Counted from the first letter of the stretch, positions 9,133 through 21,600 are shown. The stretch is DNA of 64,000 nucleotides from Daucus carota subsp. sativus (GCF_001625215.2 NC_030385.2:34497598-34561597); one strand, 5' to 3'. A program made the numbers and translations. Notes: generated from the letters alone by a model not told the origin.

Positions 9133-10935
9133 CACTACAAAAAAACAGGACAAAACCGACCGCCAAAAACGGTCGGTTACAACGGTAAACGGTCGGTTTT
9201 AACACTAAAACCGACCGGAGAAGCTGGTCGGTTGTAACCTGGTCGGTTATCAGCTATTGGTCGGGTTTAAAGACGAAAACCGACCGAAATGTCGGTCGGT
9301 TTTGCTTATTTAAGAAAGTCGCTACCTGGGCCCTGCAGCAATGCCATCTGGAGCCACGTGGACGCCACAGCCACGTGTAAACTAAAACCGACCGGAGTCG
9401 GTCGGTTTAAATGTTTGACCAAAATATGGTCAATCGATATAAGAATAATATAACCGACCGGATGTGGTCGGTTATAATCTGTTGACCAAAAAAGTCAAAT
9501 TTGTTGGGGGAACTAAAACCGACCGGCTGTAATCTACCACAAATTAACTACAACTACTACAATCACAATCAAAATTACAATGGCAGTCACAATCAACTAC
9601 AACAACAACACCGTCACAATCGATGGAGTCTCCTATGGCATTCTCGACATCCCCGATGAAATTTGGGTGGAAATGGATTGGGATTATAGAATCCCAATCA
9701 TGTTCATGCAAATGGATCAGTATCTCGAACAGGAGCGGTTAGAGGAAGAAAGGCGTGCAGCGCTACGCAAGCAAGAGTGGTTGATTCGCTTCGCGGGGAT
9801 GATGACCGCGAAGTTGAAGCAACAAAAGAAGGACGAGGACAAGGAGGACAAGTCGGGCAAAGGCAAAGGCAAGGCGGGCCCTTCGGGGATTTGAAGTTGT
9901 TACAGTTGTTTTCAAGTGTTTTATTATGAATTTTATTTAAGTATTTATAAATATATATGTTTATGGGTGTTCTTATAAATTATGAATATGAATGAAATGA
10001 TTATATATTTTGCTTCAAAAACGGACTCCTTCTTCATTATCATGCATTCATGCTTACAAACTCGACTAAAAATCGAATTCAAAGAACATTCACAATTAAA
10101 GAGAAACTAAAAATCAAAATCAAACTCAAATTCAAAATCAAACTCAAATTCAAAATCATATACATAAAGAAACATATATATACATACATACAAAAACACA
10201 TATATACATACACAAAATGCTAAAGAGAAACTGAGGGAGAGATCGATATACCTTTAAATTGAGATTGAACCCTAATTGAGATTGATATCCAAAATCCAAT
10301 CGAGACCGAACGGAGTTTAAAATCCATATTCTTCATGTGCATTTTATTGGCGGAGAGGGAGAGATTAGTTGGCAGAGAGACAGAGAGAGGGGAGTAGAGA
10401 GAGATTTTTGGGAAGAGAAGAGGAAGAAAATAAGTTGGGGAAAAAGAAAGATAGACTAGTGGGGGAGAATCATATTAATCAAAATTACGAGTTAAAACCG
10501 ACCGGTGCCGGTCGGTTATGATATTTATACAAAAACGGCGTCGTAACCCCTTCCCTGACGAGTTTATGTTATCCATTTTCCACATAAATAAAAAAAATTA
10601 TATGAATATATTAGGATAAAACCGACCGCTGGCGGTCGGTTTTGGTTTTCGCGATCACACGTCGTCGTTTAAACTCATAATTTATTTAAAAATCAATTAA
10701 ATTCTTTAAAAACACATAACCGACCGAGGCTGTGGTCGGTTAAGCGTTGTACACGTCAGCCGTAAAACCGACCACTGTTGTTCCGGTCGGTTATAAAATG
10801 CCTGGCCTTGCCAGCAAGGCAAAACGACGTCGCTCTGCGACGTAACCGACCGATTTAGTCCGGTCGGTTTTAAGTCGACACTTTTTTTTGGCGGTCGGTT
10901 TTAGCCGGTCGGTTTTGTCCTGTTTTTTTGTAGTG
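9133..10935 (+). mobile_element. Non-autonomous CACTA (En/Spm) transposon
   Basis: Perfect terminal inverted repeats of about 30 bp begin CACTACAAAAAAACAGGACA and continue into AAACCGACCG. The 3-bp target duplication ATA lies at 9130-9132 and 10936-10938, and sister units show the uninterrupted GAATATAATATGGATG. Both subterminal regions (9155-9530 and 10490-10925) are packed with ACCGACCG or its complement CGGTCGGT, the kind of short motif that CACTA transposases (TNPA-type) bind. No transposase gene is present. Only a small ORF (9580-9894) lies inside. The stretch 9895-10490 is AT-rich with an AATTCAAAATCAAACTC repeat and a purine-rich GAGAGAGA tract, and holds no gene I can see. Confidence 0.93.
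9580..9894 (+). CDS. 104-residue ORF of unknown function inside the CACTA element
   Basis: It opens at ATG 9580 (MAVTINYNNNTVTIDGVSYG) and ends GPSGI with TGA. The N-terminal half looks like a small folded beta-rich segment (TVTIDGVSYGILDIPDEIWV). Residues 48-104 are highly charged and probably helical, ending in a lysine/glycine-rich tail (KSGKGKGKAGPSG). No transposase signature is visible. It fills the gap between the two subterminal repeat zones and ends 600 bp before the right one. It could be the remnant of an element gene or a captured host fragment. The regular codon structure makes a chance ORF less likely. Confidence 0.4.
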   Translation: MAVTINYNNNTVTIDGVSYGILDIPDEIWVEMDWDYRIPIMFMQMDQYLEQERLEEERRAALRKQEWLIRFAGMMTAKLKQQKKDEDKEDKSGKGKGKAGPSGI

Positions 10936-11099
10936 ATAATATGGATATTATGTCCATATTCTATGCACATATTATTGTTTTTGTAATTAATGAGGTCTAT
11001 ATCTTTAACATTTTTTTAATATTACAAGTAAATTTTCATAAACCAACTTAATATAATTAATGAACAAATGATTATAAATTTAATCTCATATAATGTACT

Positions 11100-11527
11100 A
11101 TACCCTCTATCTTCTATCGTTAGTCTGTTTACCATTTTCCCATATTTTTAAGAGTTTTGACTGCACACTTATAAATATGTTTTTAAAATTTTTCTTTTTA
11201 TGAATAAATATATGACATAATATATTTATTCACAAAATGATAATTTTAAAAAAAAATAATAAATTTGATCATGCGGACAAAACTCTTAAAACACGTGCAA
11301 AAAAGTCAAGAGATTAACATATTCTAACAAACCCTGACATTTTTTCACGTATTTTTAAGAGTTTTGACCCCATATTTGTAAATATTGTTTTTAAAAATTT
11401 ATTTTTGTGAATAAAAATATGATACTAATATTTTTATTCTCAAAAAAAATATTTATAAGTGTACGGTCAAATCTCTTGAAAATATGTGAGAAAAAAGTCA
11501 AGCAACTATTATATAGAGGACGAGGAG
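11100..11527. mobile_element. Pair of Stowaway-like MITEs (family 2), unit C
   Basis: Same arrangement as in units A and B, ending GAGGACGAGGAG then TA. The right-hand element has lost part of its left terminus. The interval 10939-11100 is rearranged AT-rich array DNA. Confidence 0.5.
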
Positions 11528-11632
11528 TACTTCATTCCTAAAATAAATTATTACAATATAATAAAATTCACAAAAAAAATATGTTCCCAAAGGTATATAG
11601 CAGCTAACTGTCTGAAACTTAACAGTGTCCAT

Positions 11633-12827
11633 TGATACTCTTAAGGTTTTGATGATAACACTAACAGCAAGCTAATAACATGAAACTGATATGTGTAAGC
11701 ATGCTATCAAAGGTTGTTTATGCGGACTAACAGTATTTCAGGATGTTAGCATGATTATAGCTGTCAGCAAGCTTACAGGATGATTTACAAGCTATCAGCA
11801 GGCTTACAGCGTGAACAGAGAAACAATCGGATAAAGATCAAAGTCTATTTTCATGGAGATTTAATAGGAAACGACTTTGTAAGGATTCTAATATTTGTAT
11901 ATATCTTATATAAATATTAGAGCTCGGTTTTATAAAGAGTTTTTCATTCCAAAAACGTTTTCCTAACAAATAGGAGATTTTATCTCAAAAGAATCTTATC
12001 TTTAACAAACTCCTATTTTGTTTCAAACGGGTTTTATTTTAAATACTTTACTGAGATGATTTCAAACGTGATTTATCTTTTACTCAGTAAACTTATGTCA
12101 TCCAAACGTTCATTATTCAAATCAAATTTAAACGTGAGGTTGTTACCAAGATCGTTGGAAATTTGTTGGATTATGACCGTTGGTATGATGTATATAAATT
12201 TGTGTGTGCTTTCATTTTTCGGTAGAGAAAAAGGAGAACACACCAAGCTTTCTGAAATACAACTCTTTACATTGCTAAATCTTTTATTGAGCTCTAGTGC
12301 TTATATTCGTATATATATCTATATTGAAAGTTCATAGTTTCGGTTGTATTACACTTATTCATTGTATTGTTCAAGGTGTAATGTTTTGTTGCTGTGTATC
12401 CAGCTTGTGAAACAAGGGAACAAGGGAACTAGTTAGCTAGAAGAGTATACTTGGGAAGTATAGGTCTTGGTAGGCTTTTGGTTCGTGGTTCAGGGGTTTC
12501 AGCAGGCTGATAACAGGAACAAGGGAGAAATGGAGTTATATTATTGAATCTTGTAATCGTTGATATTTCTTGATTAATAATATAATCTCTTACCAGTTGG
12601 TAGGGGACCAGGACGTAGACCATTAGGGTTAGGGGTCGAACCTGGCTAAAATTCTTGGTGTTGCTAGCATACTGCTTTACATTATCTGCATTGCATTTAT
12701 CTTATTAGCAGGCTAACTGTTTACTCTGAAAATTAACAGTTTACTCTGAAAATTATTCGGTAACTTATAAAAATCGGGTATATTAGCCATAACACCTATT
12801 CACCCCCCCTTTAGGTGTGAAATTTCA
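11633..12827 (+). repeat. 5' LTR of the SIRE-type element
   Basis: A 1195-bp LTR starting TGATACTCTTAAGG and ending GGTGTGAAATTTCA. It contains the motif CAGCAAGCT twice (11665, 11765) and CAGCAGGCT twice (11796, 12500). A plausible TATA box (TATATAAATTTGTG) lies near 12190. Confidence 0.92.
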
Positions 12828-12828
12828 A

Positions 12829-12841
12829 TTGGTATCAGAGC
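12829..12841 (+). other. Primer binding site, initiator Met tRNA type
   Basis: TTGGTATCAGAGC directly follows the 5' LTR. It matches the 3' end of plant initiator methionine tRNA used by most Copia elements. Confidence 0.9.
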
Positions 12842-12886
12842 TGTTTTTGTACTAATACTTCTGTAACAGGAATAGTATCGATCGAT

Positions 12887-14857
12887 ATGGCTGATAACTT
12901 TCAGGGAAAGTCCGATTTTAGAGCTCCTCTCCTCACAGGTTCTGACAATTACAATTGGTGGAAAGGCCAAATGGAGGCTCATCTGTCCAGAGATCCCCTA
13001 ATGCAAAGAGTTGTGCAAAGAGGTCCTTATGAATATCTTGATAAAGATGGCAAAGTCAAGGACGTTGATGTTCTCACAGCGGACGAGCTATCAAAGGTTG
13101 CTGCCAATGGAAAAGCAAGGAGTACATTGATCAATGGGCTGAATCAAGCTGAATATGACAAGGTCTCTTCTCTCAAAACAGCAAAGGAAATTTGGGATGC
13201 ATTGGAAACGTATCATGAAGGCTCACAAGGTCTAAAGAAGGTCAAGCTCGGAAAGCTCATGAAAGAATTTGGAAGCTTCGCTATCAAGAAGGGAGAATCC
13301 ATTCGTGAAAGTCAAGCAAGATTCCAAGTTACTCTTAACAGCCTTGAAAGACTTGGCAAAAAGATTCCTCAATCGGAAATCAACATGAATATTCTAAATG
13401 CAGCTCCGTTCGAATATGGTGCCAAGGTCACAGCATTGGAGTCAGCTCTCAACATTGATACTATGGATCACCTAGCTATATTTGCTGAGTTGGAACAATT
13501 TGAAGCTAAAATTGAAGCTAACAGCTCAGAAAGCAGCAAGCTACCTACTGAGAAAATGAAGAATCTTGCACTTCACTCTACTGCCAGCAGGCTGGATTCA
13601 GATGAGGAAACAGAATCAGATGAGGATCTAGCTCTTATGTCCAGGAAAATCAAGAGAATGATTGAAAAGAAAAACAAAATGAAGCGAGAAAAGGGCAAAG
13701 CTTTTGGTGCAAAGAAAGATCCAAAAGATGAAGCATGTTTCGAATGTGGCAAGAAAGGTCATTTCAAAAGGGATTGCTACAAGCTGAAAAACAAGTCTAA
13801 GCCGCCTAAACAGCAAGCTGATTACAAGAACAAAAAGAAATCAAAGGCACTTCTCACATGGAGTGATGATGAAGAAGAGTCAGCTTCTGATGTTTCAAGT
13901 GATGAGATGGTTAACTTGGCTCTTGTTGGTCTCGATGGCTCAATAGAGACAACCGATTCAGATTCAGAGACTAATAGTGAGGTACATTCTATTAATTCTG
14001 AATTACATTCTATTGATATAACATCTTGTGAACTAACCATGCAGGATAAGAGTTGTCTATCAATTATGGAACTCATTGATCTAAAGAATGAGAACTATGA
14101 GCTCGAGAAAGAAAATGTACATTTGAAGAAAGTCATAGGTGATTTCTTGAATGAAAAGAGTGCCAAGGCAAGCAGTGGAATCATTGCTACTCTCAAGGAA
14201 CAAATCTCACAACTTGAAGGGAACAACATGCAAATCCAAAGAAGGAATGATACACTCATGAAGGAACTCAGCTCGCTGAGAGCAGATCTTAAAGCTAAGG
14301 ATGCAAGCTTGGAGGCATTCGAGTTAAGCAAAACCCAAAGCTTAGCCGAAATCTCTATTCAAGCTGAAAAGATCAACTCATTGGAGCAAGAAGTCAAAGA
14401 TCTTCAGAAAGCCATGGGAAAGTTTGTTCAAGGAGAAGAAAGTCTCAAATCAATGATGAAACAAGCTAAAGGTTCTCATGATAAAGGAGGCATTGGTGCA
14501 GCTTCTACATCCACATCTTCAATGAGATATGAAGGGAAAAATGGAATTCCATACAATTATGCCTTGCCTTGGGTGACTTGTCACAAGTGTGGAAAGAAGG
14601 GCCATCTTGCTAATAACTGTCCAATGAAGAATACACAATCAGCAAGCTGGAAAAGGAAGTCAGCTCACAGACAGTATGCTGACAACAGAAACAGACAGAA
14701 GACAGCTCCAAGACAGTATGCTGATAAGACCAGCAGAACATGGAAGAAGAGTTCTAAAGTGGTCCAAATGTGGATCAAGAAATCTGATCTTAATGTTCTA
14801 TATGTTTTATCAACTAACACTGTTGGACCCAACAAAATATGGGTACCAAAACGTTGA
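12887..14857 (+). CDS. SIRE gag (fossil element part)
   Basis: An open stretch of 656 codons. The N-terminal region (NYNWWKGQMEAHL) is the Copia gag/UBN2 type. A CCHC zinc knuckle (CFECGKKGHFKRDC) lies near residue 285, a long coiled-coil-like segment spans about 395-540, and a second knuckle (CHKCGKKGHLANNC) lies near residue 565. Gag forms the cytoplasmic particle that packages the element RNA. Large gag proteins with two knuckles and a coiled coil are usual in SIRE elements. Confidence 0.88.
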   Translation: MADNFQGKSDFRAPLLTGSDNYNWWKGQMEAHLSRDPLMQRVVQRGPYEYLDKDGKVKDVDVLTADELSKVAANGKARSTLINGLNQAEYDKVSSLKTAKEIWDALETYHEGSQGLKKVKLGKLMKEFGSFAIKKGESIRESQARFQVTLNSLERLGKKIPQSEINMNILNAAPFEYGAKVTALESALNIDTMDHLAIFAELEQFEAKIEANSSESSKLPTEKMKNLALHSTASRLDSDEETESDEDLALMSRKIKRMIEKKNKMKREKGKAFGAKKDPKDEACFECGKKGHFKRDCYKLKNKSKPPKQQADYKNKKKSKALLTWSDDEEESASDVSSDEMVNLALVGLDGSIETTDSDSETNSEVHSINSELHSIDITSCELTMQDKSCLSIMELIDLKNENYELEKENVHLKKVIGDFLNEKSAKASSGIIATLKEQISQLEGNNMQIQRRNDTLMKELSSLRADLKAKDASLEAFELSKTQSLAEISIQAEKINSLEQEVKDLQKAMGKFVQGEESLKSMMKQAKGSHDKGGIGAASTSTSSMRYEGKNGIPYNYALPWVTCHKCGKKGHLANNCPMKNTQSASWKRKSAHRQYADNRNRQKTAPRQYADKTSRTWKKSSKVVQMWIKKSDLNVLYVLSTNTVGPNKIWVPKR

Positions 14858-14942
14858 GTGTTTTGTGTTTGTTTTGTAGGTTTGTCTCGTGTCTAAAGTA
14901 AAGCCAAATCAATGGATATTGGATAGTTGATGCACTTGGCAC

Positions 14943-17154
14943 ATGAGTGGAGACAAATCACAGTTTCTAAGCTTGAAGATGAATAAGGGTGGACGTGTCA
15001 CAATTGGTGATAGCAAAACTCTTCCTATTCTTGGCAAAGGAACTATAGGTAATAGTATCATTTCTATTAACAAGGTACAATATGTTAAAGGTCTTACTTA
15101 TAACTTGCTTAGTATAAGTCAGTTATTTGATGATGGTCATATTGTTAACTTTGGTAAGGATGAATGTACTATACTTGTTGGTGCTAACAAAATTCCTCTA
15201 GTTGCAAAACGAGAAGGAAATATATATGTTTTGAACTTTGAAGAACAGGAGGCAGGTGTTTGTTTAGCAGCTGTGGATAATAATCCAGAAATTTGGCATA
15301 GAAGGCTTGGACATGCTCATATGGATCATCTCAGCAAGCTGTCAGCAAAGAAGCTTGTTCGAGGACTACCAAAGCTTAAGTATGTCAAGATGGAGACATG
15401 TTCTGCTTGTCAATTGGGAAAGCAAACAAGGACTCCACATAAGGCAAAGAAAATGGTATCTACTTCTAAACCTTTAGAGCTTCTTCACTTGGATCTTTTT
15501 GGTCCTGAAGCTTATAAGAGTATTGGAGGTAAACAATATGCCTTTGTTATTGTTGATGATTATTCTAGATTCACTTGGGTATTATTCTTGCGTACTAAAG
15601 ATTGTGCTTTTAGTGAATTTGAGAAACTAATCAAGTTGCTTGAGAACAAGCTAGATACAAGACTTGTAGGTATTCGAAGTGATCATGGTGGGGAATTCCA
15701 AAAAGACTTCATTACTTATTGTGAAGAAAGAGGAATCACACATGAGTTCTCAACACCTCGTACACCTCAGCAAAATGGAGTTGTAGAGCGTAAGAACAGG
15801 TCCTTACAAGAAACAGCTAGGACATTGCTGCAGGAGAGCAAGCTGCCAAGAAGCTTTTGGGCAGAAGCTGTCAACACAGCAAGCTATGTTCTTAACAGAG
15901 TGCTTATCAGGCCAATTCTCAACAAGACTCCTTATGAATTGCTAAGGAAAAAGAAGCCTAACATCAGCTATTTCAAGGTTTTTGGATCTAAGTGCTTCGT
16001 ACTCAAAACCATTGATAGGGATGGTAAATTCGACTCTAAATCTTATGAAGCTATATTTTTGGGTTATTCATTAACAAGTCGTGCTTATAGAGTGTATAAT
16101 CTTGCTAAACATACTGTTGAAGAGTCTATTGATGTTTCATTTCAAGAGTCTACTGATGATCTTGCAAGGGATGAGGAAGAATGTGCAGGTACAGGTACTA
16201 GCAGCAAGCTGACAGTGCAGGAAACTGGAAATCAGCAAGCTGACAAGTCAACTGCCACAACTTCAGAAGGCAATAAAGCTACTGAACCCACTCCATCTCT
16301 TGAAGAAACTTTGGATAAGATGTCTAAGCTCACATTAGATGAATCCAGAGGTCAAACTTTATCAGCAAGCCAAAATGTTGTTGATCAGACTCCTCCTAGG
16401 CAGACTACCAGGAATGAAGAGGTCATAGCTCAACATAATCTACCAAAATCAACTAGAACAGTGAAGAATCATCCTCCTCAGTTGATCATTGGAGATAAAT
16501 CAGCTGGAATCAAGACAAGGAAAGCTCAAGCCAACATCTGTGCTTATGCTGCCTTTATAGCTCAAGAGGAACCAAAGAATATTCAAGAAGCTTTACAAGA
16601 TGAAAATTGGATCATGGCAATGCAAGAAGAACTCAACCAATTCGAAAGATGTGATGTTTGGGAACTTGTAGATCCATCAGAGGATGCTTCAATTGTTGGA
16701 ACCAAATGGGTGTTCAAGAATAAAGTTGATGAATTTGGTACTATCACTCGGAACAAAGCTAGACTTGTTGCACAAGGATACAATCAACAAGAAGGGATTG
16801 ATTTTGATCAAACTTATGCTCCGGTTGCAAGATTGGAATCTATTAGGATGCTATTGTCATTTGCATGCTACAAGAAGTTCAAGCTACATCAAATGGACGT
16901 CAAAAGTGCATTCTTAAATGGATATCTAAAGGAAGAAGTCTATGTCAAGCAACCACCAGGATTCGAGGATGAAAAGTATCCCAACAGTGTCTACAAGCTC
17001 AAGAAGGCACTATATGGGTTAAGGCAAGCACCTCGATCATGGTATGAAAGGTTAAGTGAATTTTTGATCAAAAATGGTTTTATTAGAGGTAAAATTGATC
17101 CTACTTTGTTTACTATCTTCGAAGGTCAAGATATATTAGTTGTTCAAATATATG
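14943..17154 (+). other. SIRE pol region left of the Athila insertion (integrase and part of RT)
   Basis: This stretch holds the GAG-pre-integrase zinc region (WHRRLGHAH and CSACQLGK), the integrase core, a variable linker rich in CAGCAAGCT motifs, and the first part of reverse transcriptase ([38 protein letters not shown]). The Athila element begins at its end. The region is part of a broken element. Confidence 0.88.
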
Positions 17155-18680
17155 TGTTCGCAAAAATCTACACGCAAGCGCACGTGATCATAAGTAATAT
17201 ATTTGTTCGTTCCCACAGAGACTGGTGAATTAAGAATACGCACCTATGCAACAATGTATGATCAATTTTCACTGCCAAGACAATTAACAAGGATGGGTTC
17301 TTTTATACTAATAACTAATTTACTAATCAAAATCAGAATAGGAAAACACATGGGATTCTAACTTCATTATCGAATTCGTCTAGAATTGAAATTACTGATT
17401 AACATGCGACTGTTGATCCTAATCAGACAACACGAAAGTAATACATGCCAACTCTCGTTGCACACATATCATACCAATCAAAATCCACAATTAAGATAGA
17501 ATTCTCATGGACACCAACAAAGCTCAGACCCTATATCTCTATAGCGGTAGTGTAAGCAGAGAGGTTTAATAACAAGTCGTCTATCGTGATTACACAGGGT
17601 GATAAAAATAGTTCAAGTCTACCACAAATTATGTTTCATTCACATAATCCTATGTTTACATGGCATAGTTCTAAATTCAATCATCCACTCTCGCTTCAGA
17701 AGGAATTAACAAACAACTTAGAAGTTAGCTACGTTCCTAAGAAGAATAAGCACGGCTCATGCAAAGAAATCAACGTACGTCACAAAATCAAGTGATTAAT
17801 ATTTTTAACTAGACTACATCGATAAGTCCATTAGAATCCCATGAAGGCGGTTAGTTCATAATCGAACTAATCGACATCATGGGTTCTAGTGAAAACATGA
17901 TAAATAAACTACGAGAATTAAACGGAATAACAGTCCTTGAATTAATAATAAAGAACACAACGTTACAGATTTGATGTTCACGATCTCGCTCGAAACTGTC
18001 ACTTCCTCGCTAAGAACGATCCAATACAAAACTGATAATGTGCTTGATTACAAGAGAAAATCTGAATAATCTATAATCCGATATTCTACGATACATAAAA
18101 CTACTACGAGGCTAGGGTTTTACACATGAGAAAATAAAGTGCATTGACAAAGTCAACCGGGCCTCGACCGCTGCTAAAATCCATCAGAAAAGCTTCAAAA
18201 TTCGGCCCGGGACACTTCTGCTGGGCGTGGCCGCGCTAAACTAGCGCAGGCGCGCTAACAACTAGCGCGGGCGCGCTACTGTCTGGGACTGGCAGCCCGT
18301 TTCTCCGTTTTTCAGCTCGTTCTCGCGTGCATGCCCTTCCTCGCTCTAGTACCACTTCCGTAGGTGATCACGGTTGCATTTAGCACATGCAACAAGCCCT
18401 TTAAACCCCTAGATAGCTCTAGTGGACGAGTGTGTTCTCGTGAGGGTTTGTAGAAGATGTACCCACAAAATCCCAAGTCGTGATGAATCCACAATTCTCT
18501 ATTCTTGCAAATAATGCACCAAAAACAACCTAAGATGATAGAAAATCACTTCATCACCTCAACTCGTGACCTGCACAGAAAAACAATAAAAACACATCAA
18601 AAGACACAAAACACTTAAGTACAGCCAACCAATTTAAGTGGAAATGAAGGCCTATAAGTGTGTATAAATACCACTTATCA
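17155..18680 (-). repeat. 3' LTR of the Athila-type element
   Basis: About 1526 bp, highly similar to 27189-28732. It contains two AGCGCxGGCGCGCT near-palindromes at about 18240-18280. Short ORFs here recur in the other LTR and are not genes. Confidence 0.9.
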
Positions 18681-20010
18681 CACCCCCAAACTTAAACTGA
18701 TGCTTGTCCTCAAGCGTCAACGACACTATACAATAATACAATGCAATGCATGAATGCAACTACGTGATGAATGAGTGAACTATGAAGTAATTGCCTTGCC
18801 AATTATAATACCTCAGATTGTGCTAATGTTCTCGAATTTCATCTCTCTCGCTACCAAGTCAATTACTCTTCTATTTACAAGTGTGGAGTGCCAGTGTGTG
18901 CAAGCATGTTCTTTTATTGAGACAAGACAAAAACTACTACTCCCACAGAATCCCAATCAAGAATCGTAAAAGTTTAAAACCAACACCCCGTCACTCAAGT
19001 CCAACTAAAAGCCAAGGTCCCAAAGAATGTCCACACCCTTCTATTTTATTCACTATTTTTTTCTTTTTTTTTATTGGTGATTAATTGCTCGGTCTAAGGT
19101 CAGAGCGCTTCGCAGTGTAAATGCGTTACGAACACCACAAGACTTCACACACCAATTATTCACTCTATTCTAGTGGTTTATTTAACTGTGCAATGGTTGA
19201 GATCCCTAAAGATTTATGCACTAGTACCCATGTAGCGAGCGTTGGGTCAACAATCCCAAACCACGAAGGGCCTTAGGTTGTTAGGCACAAAGTCCCCTCA
19301 GACTTAATTACTCGAGTACTAATGAGCTCAACCTAGTTAATTCTACCACTTATTCTTTTTGTGAATTTATTTACTACTATTTCTTTTTTTTCTTTTTTTT
19401 TTCTTTTTTTTAGAAAGGTATATCTACTCCTCAGTTCCCCCAAACTTAAGATTTACAGACCTAAGCTGAAGGATGCTCAATTCAATCCTAGAATTCATGG
19501 AATTTCGTCTAAATCCTATCTCAAGAACATATGTGAATTACAATTTCCAACACAAGCAATTTCCAAGTACTAACCTAGCATTGCAATTGAAACTACTAAT
19601 CAAGAACTACGCACATAACTCATCATAGGCAATTAACTTGGCTTAACTTCATAATTCATGCAAATGCTCGTGATACTAACTACGACAATTACCACTAAAC
19701 ATGTAAAATAAATATAGATGAGAAAAATAGAAAGAAAACGTGTGCAAAATAAAAAAAAAAAACGTGAGAAATAATCAAAGCAAAATAAAATAAACGTGAA
19801 CTACATGAACTAACTAACACATGCAATAATAAACTAAACTACATGAACTAACTAACACATGCAATAATAAACTAAACTACATGAACTAACTAACACATGC
19901 AATAATAAACTACATTATAATAATATGCTCTTCCTTAGATTACCACCCCCAAACTTAAAATTTTCAATGTCCCCATTGAAAGTGATAAAAAGGCTAGAGC
20001 ACCCACATAC
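18681..20010 (-). other. Polypurine tract and 3' noncoding region of the Athila element
   Basis: On the minus strand TTTAAGTTTGGGGGTG directly abuts the 3' LTR and is a typical polypurine tract. The rest is noncoding: long T-rich tracts (19058-19075 and 19381-19412), and three copies of a 38-bp repeat with core ACATGAACTAACTAACACAT at about 19798-19915. A second TTTGGGGGTG tract lies at about 19950, just downstream of the third ORF. Confidence 0.7.
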
Positions 20011-21219
20011 CTACTCGGAGTCCGAGTCCTCCCCCTCCTCTGCTGGAGGTGAATCAGGTGGAGGATACTGCATCCCTGCTCCGAATACTGGCCACTGAAC
20101 TGTGACCCCCTGTGCCTGAAAAGTACTACCAAGAGCCTGTGTCAAGTCAAACGCAAACCTCTGGTGGATGTCATGCATAGTGTCCATCCGTCTCGCTAGG
20201 CGGCGATAATGAACATCTCCCATAGGCTCGGAGCTCCTCTCTGTCTGTGAAGTACCAGCTCCAGAAGCTCTAGGACGCTCCCTCCTAATAAATTCTGGGC
20301 GTCCCCCTGGCATCTCATCATATATGTACCCGAGGCCTCGAGGGTGGGGAACTCCTCCTTCCCACTCCGTCATCCGGCTGATCGCCGAATGATCAATAGG
20401 TGCTGCTGGCAACTGTAATTGCTCGTTGGCTGGCCAACGAACACCGCTTGATCGACAGAGCTTCGTAACAATTGTGCCATACGGAATGGCACCAGTGGTT
20501 CCTCCCTGTAAGAACCTCAGAATCCCCTGATGAATAACGTGTCCCAGATCAATATACTTGCCCGAGACAATCCCAAAGAGCAGAATAGCTCTATCCACTA
20601 TCACCTCATGCCCATGTGAAGATGGCATGATGTTAGCACAGATGAAGGCGTTCCACGCCTTCGCATACCGGTTCAACGCGGCTGCTGGAAACGAAACATG
20701 TGCCGGCAAAGGAGGTGCCGTCATCTTCCAAGTCGTATCCGGCACACACATATCATACACCAACCGCTCAAGATCAACCGGATCATCATCAAACCGGCGT
20801 TTGGCACGCCCAATCCTCTCAACAACCCAATCTTCTTCATTACGGCGCTTGGCACGCCCCCCAATTACTCTACGGATCGCCTCCGCACTATAATCCACAC
20901 GGATTCCTCGCACCACCGTGAAACCATCGCGATTCTCCTTGGCATTAGCATAGAACTCGCGAATAATAGCCAAGGGAACCGCTTCCGGAGCCTCGCAAAA
21001 AGACTCCCATCCCCTCTCTTGAATCATCTTCAAAAGATCACCATCTTCCGCCGTGGGTAAGAATCCCCTCTCCTTGACTATCGACTTATTCATAAGCCGT
21101 TGAAACTCGTTTCGTGCACCATCGGAGGTGAACTCAACCTCACCCATCGAGGAAGAATCGCTAGATGTAGGGGCTTGGGTGCTTGGTCCTTGTGATCTTC
21201 GGGCTCTTTTGGGTGCCAT
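20011..21219 (-). CDS. Third ORF of the Athila element, plant-transposon-protein type
   Basis: An open stretch of 402 codons beginning MAPKRARRSQGP. The central part (RGWESFCEAPEAVPLAIIRE, then FYAN) resembles the plant-specific 'putative plant transposon protein' domain found in third ORFs of Athila and SIRE elements. The C-terminus is acidic (EEGEDSDSE). I see no clear signal peptide or membrane segment, so the historical label env-like is not supported here. The role is unknown. Confidence 0.7.
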   Translation of the reverse strand: MAPKRARRSQGPSTQAPTSSDSSSMGEVEFTSDGARNEFQRLMNKSIVKERGFLPTAEDGDLLKMIQERGWESFCEAPEAVPLAIIREFYANAKENRDGFTVVRGIRVDYSAEAIRRVIGGRAKRRNEEDWVVERIGRAKRRFDDDPVDLERLVYDMCVPDTTWKMTAPPLPAHVSFPAAALNRYAKAWNAFICANIMPSSHGHEVIVDRAILLFGIVSGKYIDLGHVIHQGILRFLQGGTTGAIPYGTIVTKLCRSSGVRWPANEQLQLPAAPIDHSAISRMTEWEGGVPHPRGLGYIYDEMPGGRPEFIRRERPRASGAGTSQTERSSEPMGDVHYRRLARRMDTMHDIHQRFAFDLTQALGSTFQAQGVTVQWPVFGAGMQYPPPDSPPAEEGEDSDSE

Positions 21220-21479
21220 TGATAGAGATTTAGAGTTGTAAGAGATTTGTGTGTAGTGGGTTTGAGAGATTTGATGGTGGTTGTGTGTATGGGTGTGTAT
21301 GTATATAAGTAGGGTTTATGGAATTAGAATATGAATTGGAGATGGGTTTTGTGTTTATATAGGATTTTGAGAGCTGAGTTAGGGTTATGGAGGATATATT
21401 TCGGGCTAGGCATGCAAAATTAGGATTGTGGGCTTTTAAAAATGAAAAGAAAATATTTTTGGTGAGAAAAATCGACTTC

Positions 21480-21600
21480 TTCGCAGACAGTAGCGCGGGC
21501 GCGCTAGTTGCAGCGCGGGCGCGCTGAACAACTTAGCGCGGGCGCGCTAGACACTAGCGCGGGCGCGCTAGTGACTGTCACCCAGGGCCGAAATTTCTCG
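21480..21600. repeat. Cluster of four GC-rich near-palindromes in the Athila element
   Basis: AGCGCGGGCGCGCT occurs four times within about 100 bp between pol and the third ORF. Each has 6-bp inverted arms (AGCGCG and CGCGCT) around GG. The same motif is in both LTRs. It stands out in an otherwise AT-rich element. Confidence 0.85.

Noticed and set aside
12056-12337. A 93-codon ORF, repeated at 32458-32739
   Set aside because: It is within the SIRE LTRs, with alternative-start character and no homology I recognise.
17586-17795. A 69-codon ORF, repeated at 27620-27829
   Set aside because: It lies inside both Athila LTRs on the strand opposite to the element's genes. Duplication reflects the LTR, not a gene.
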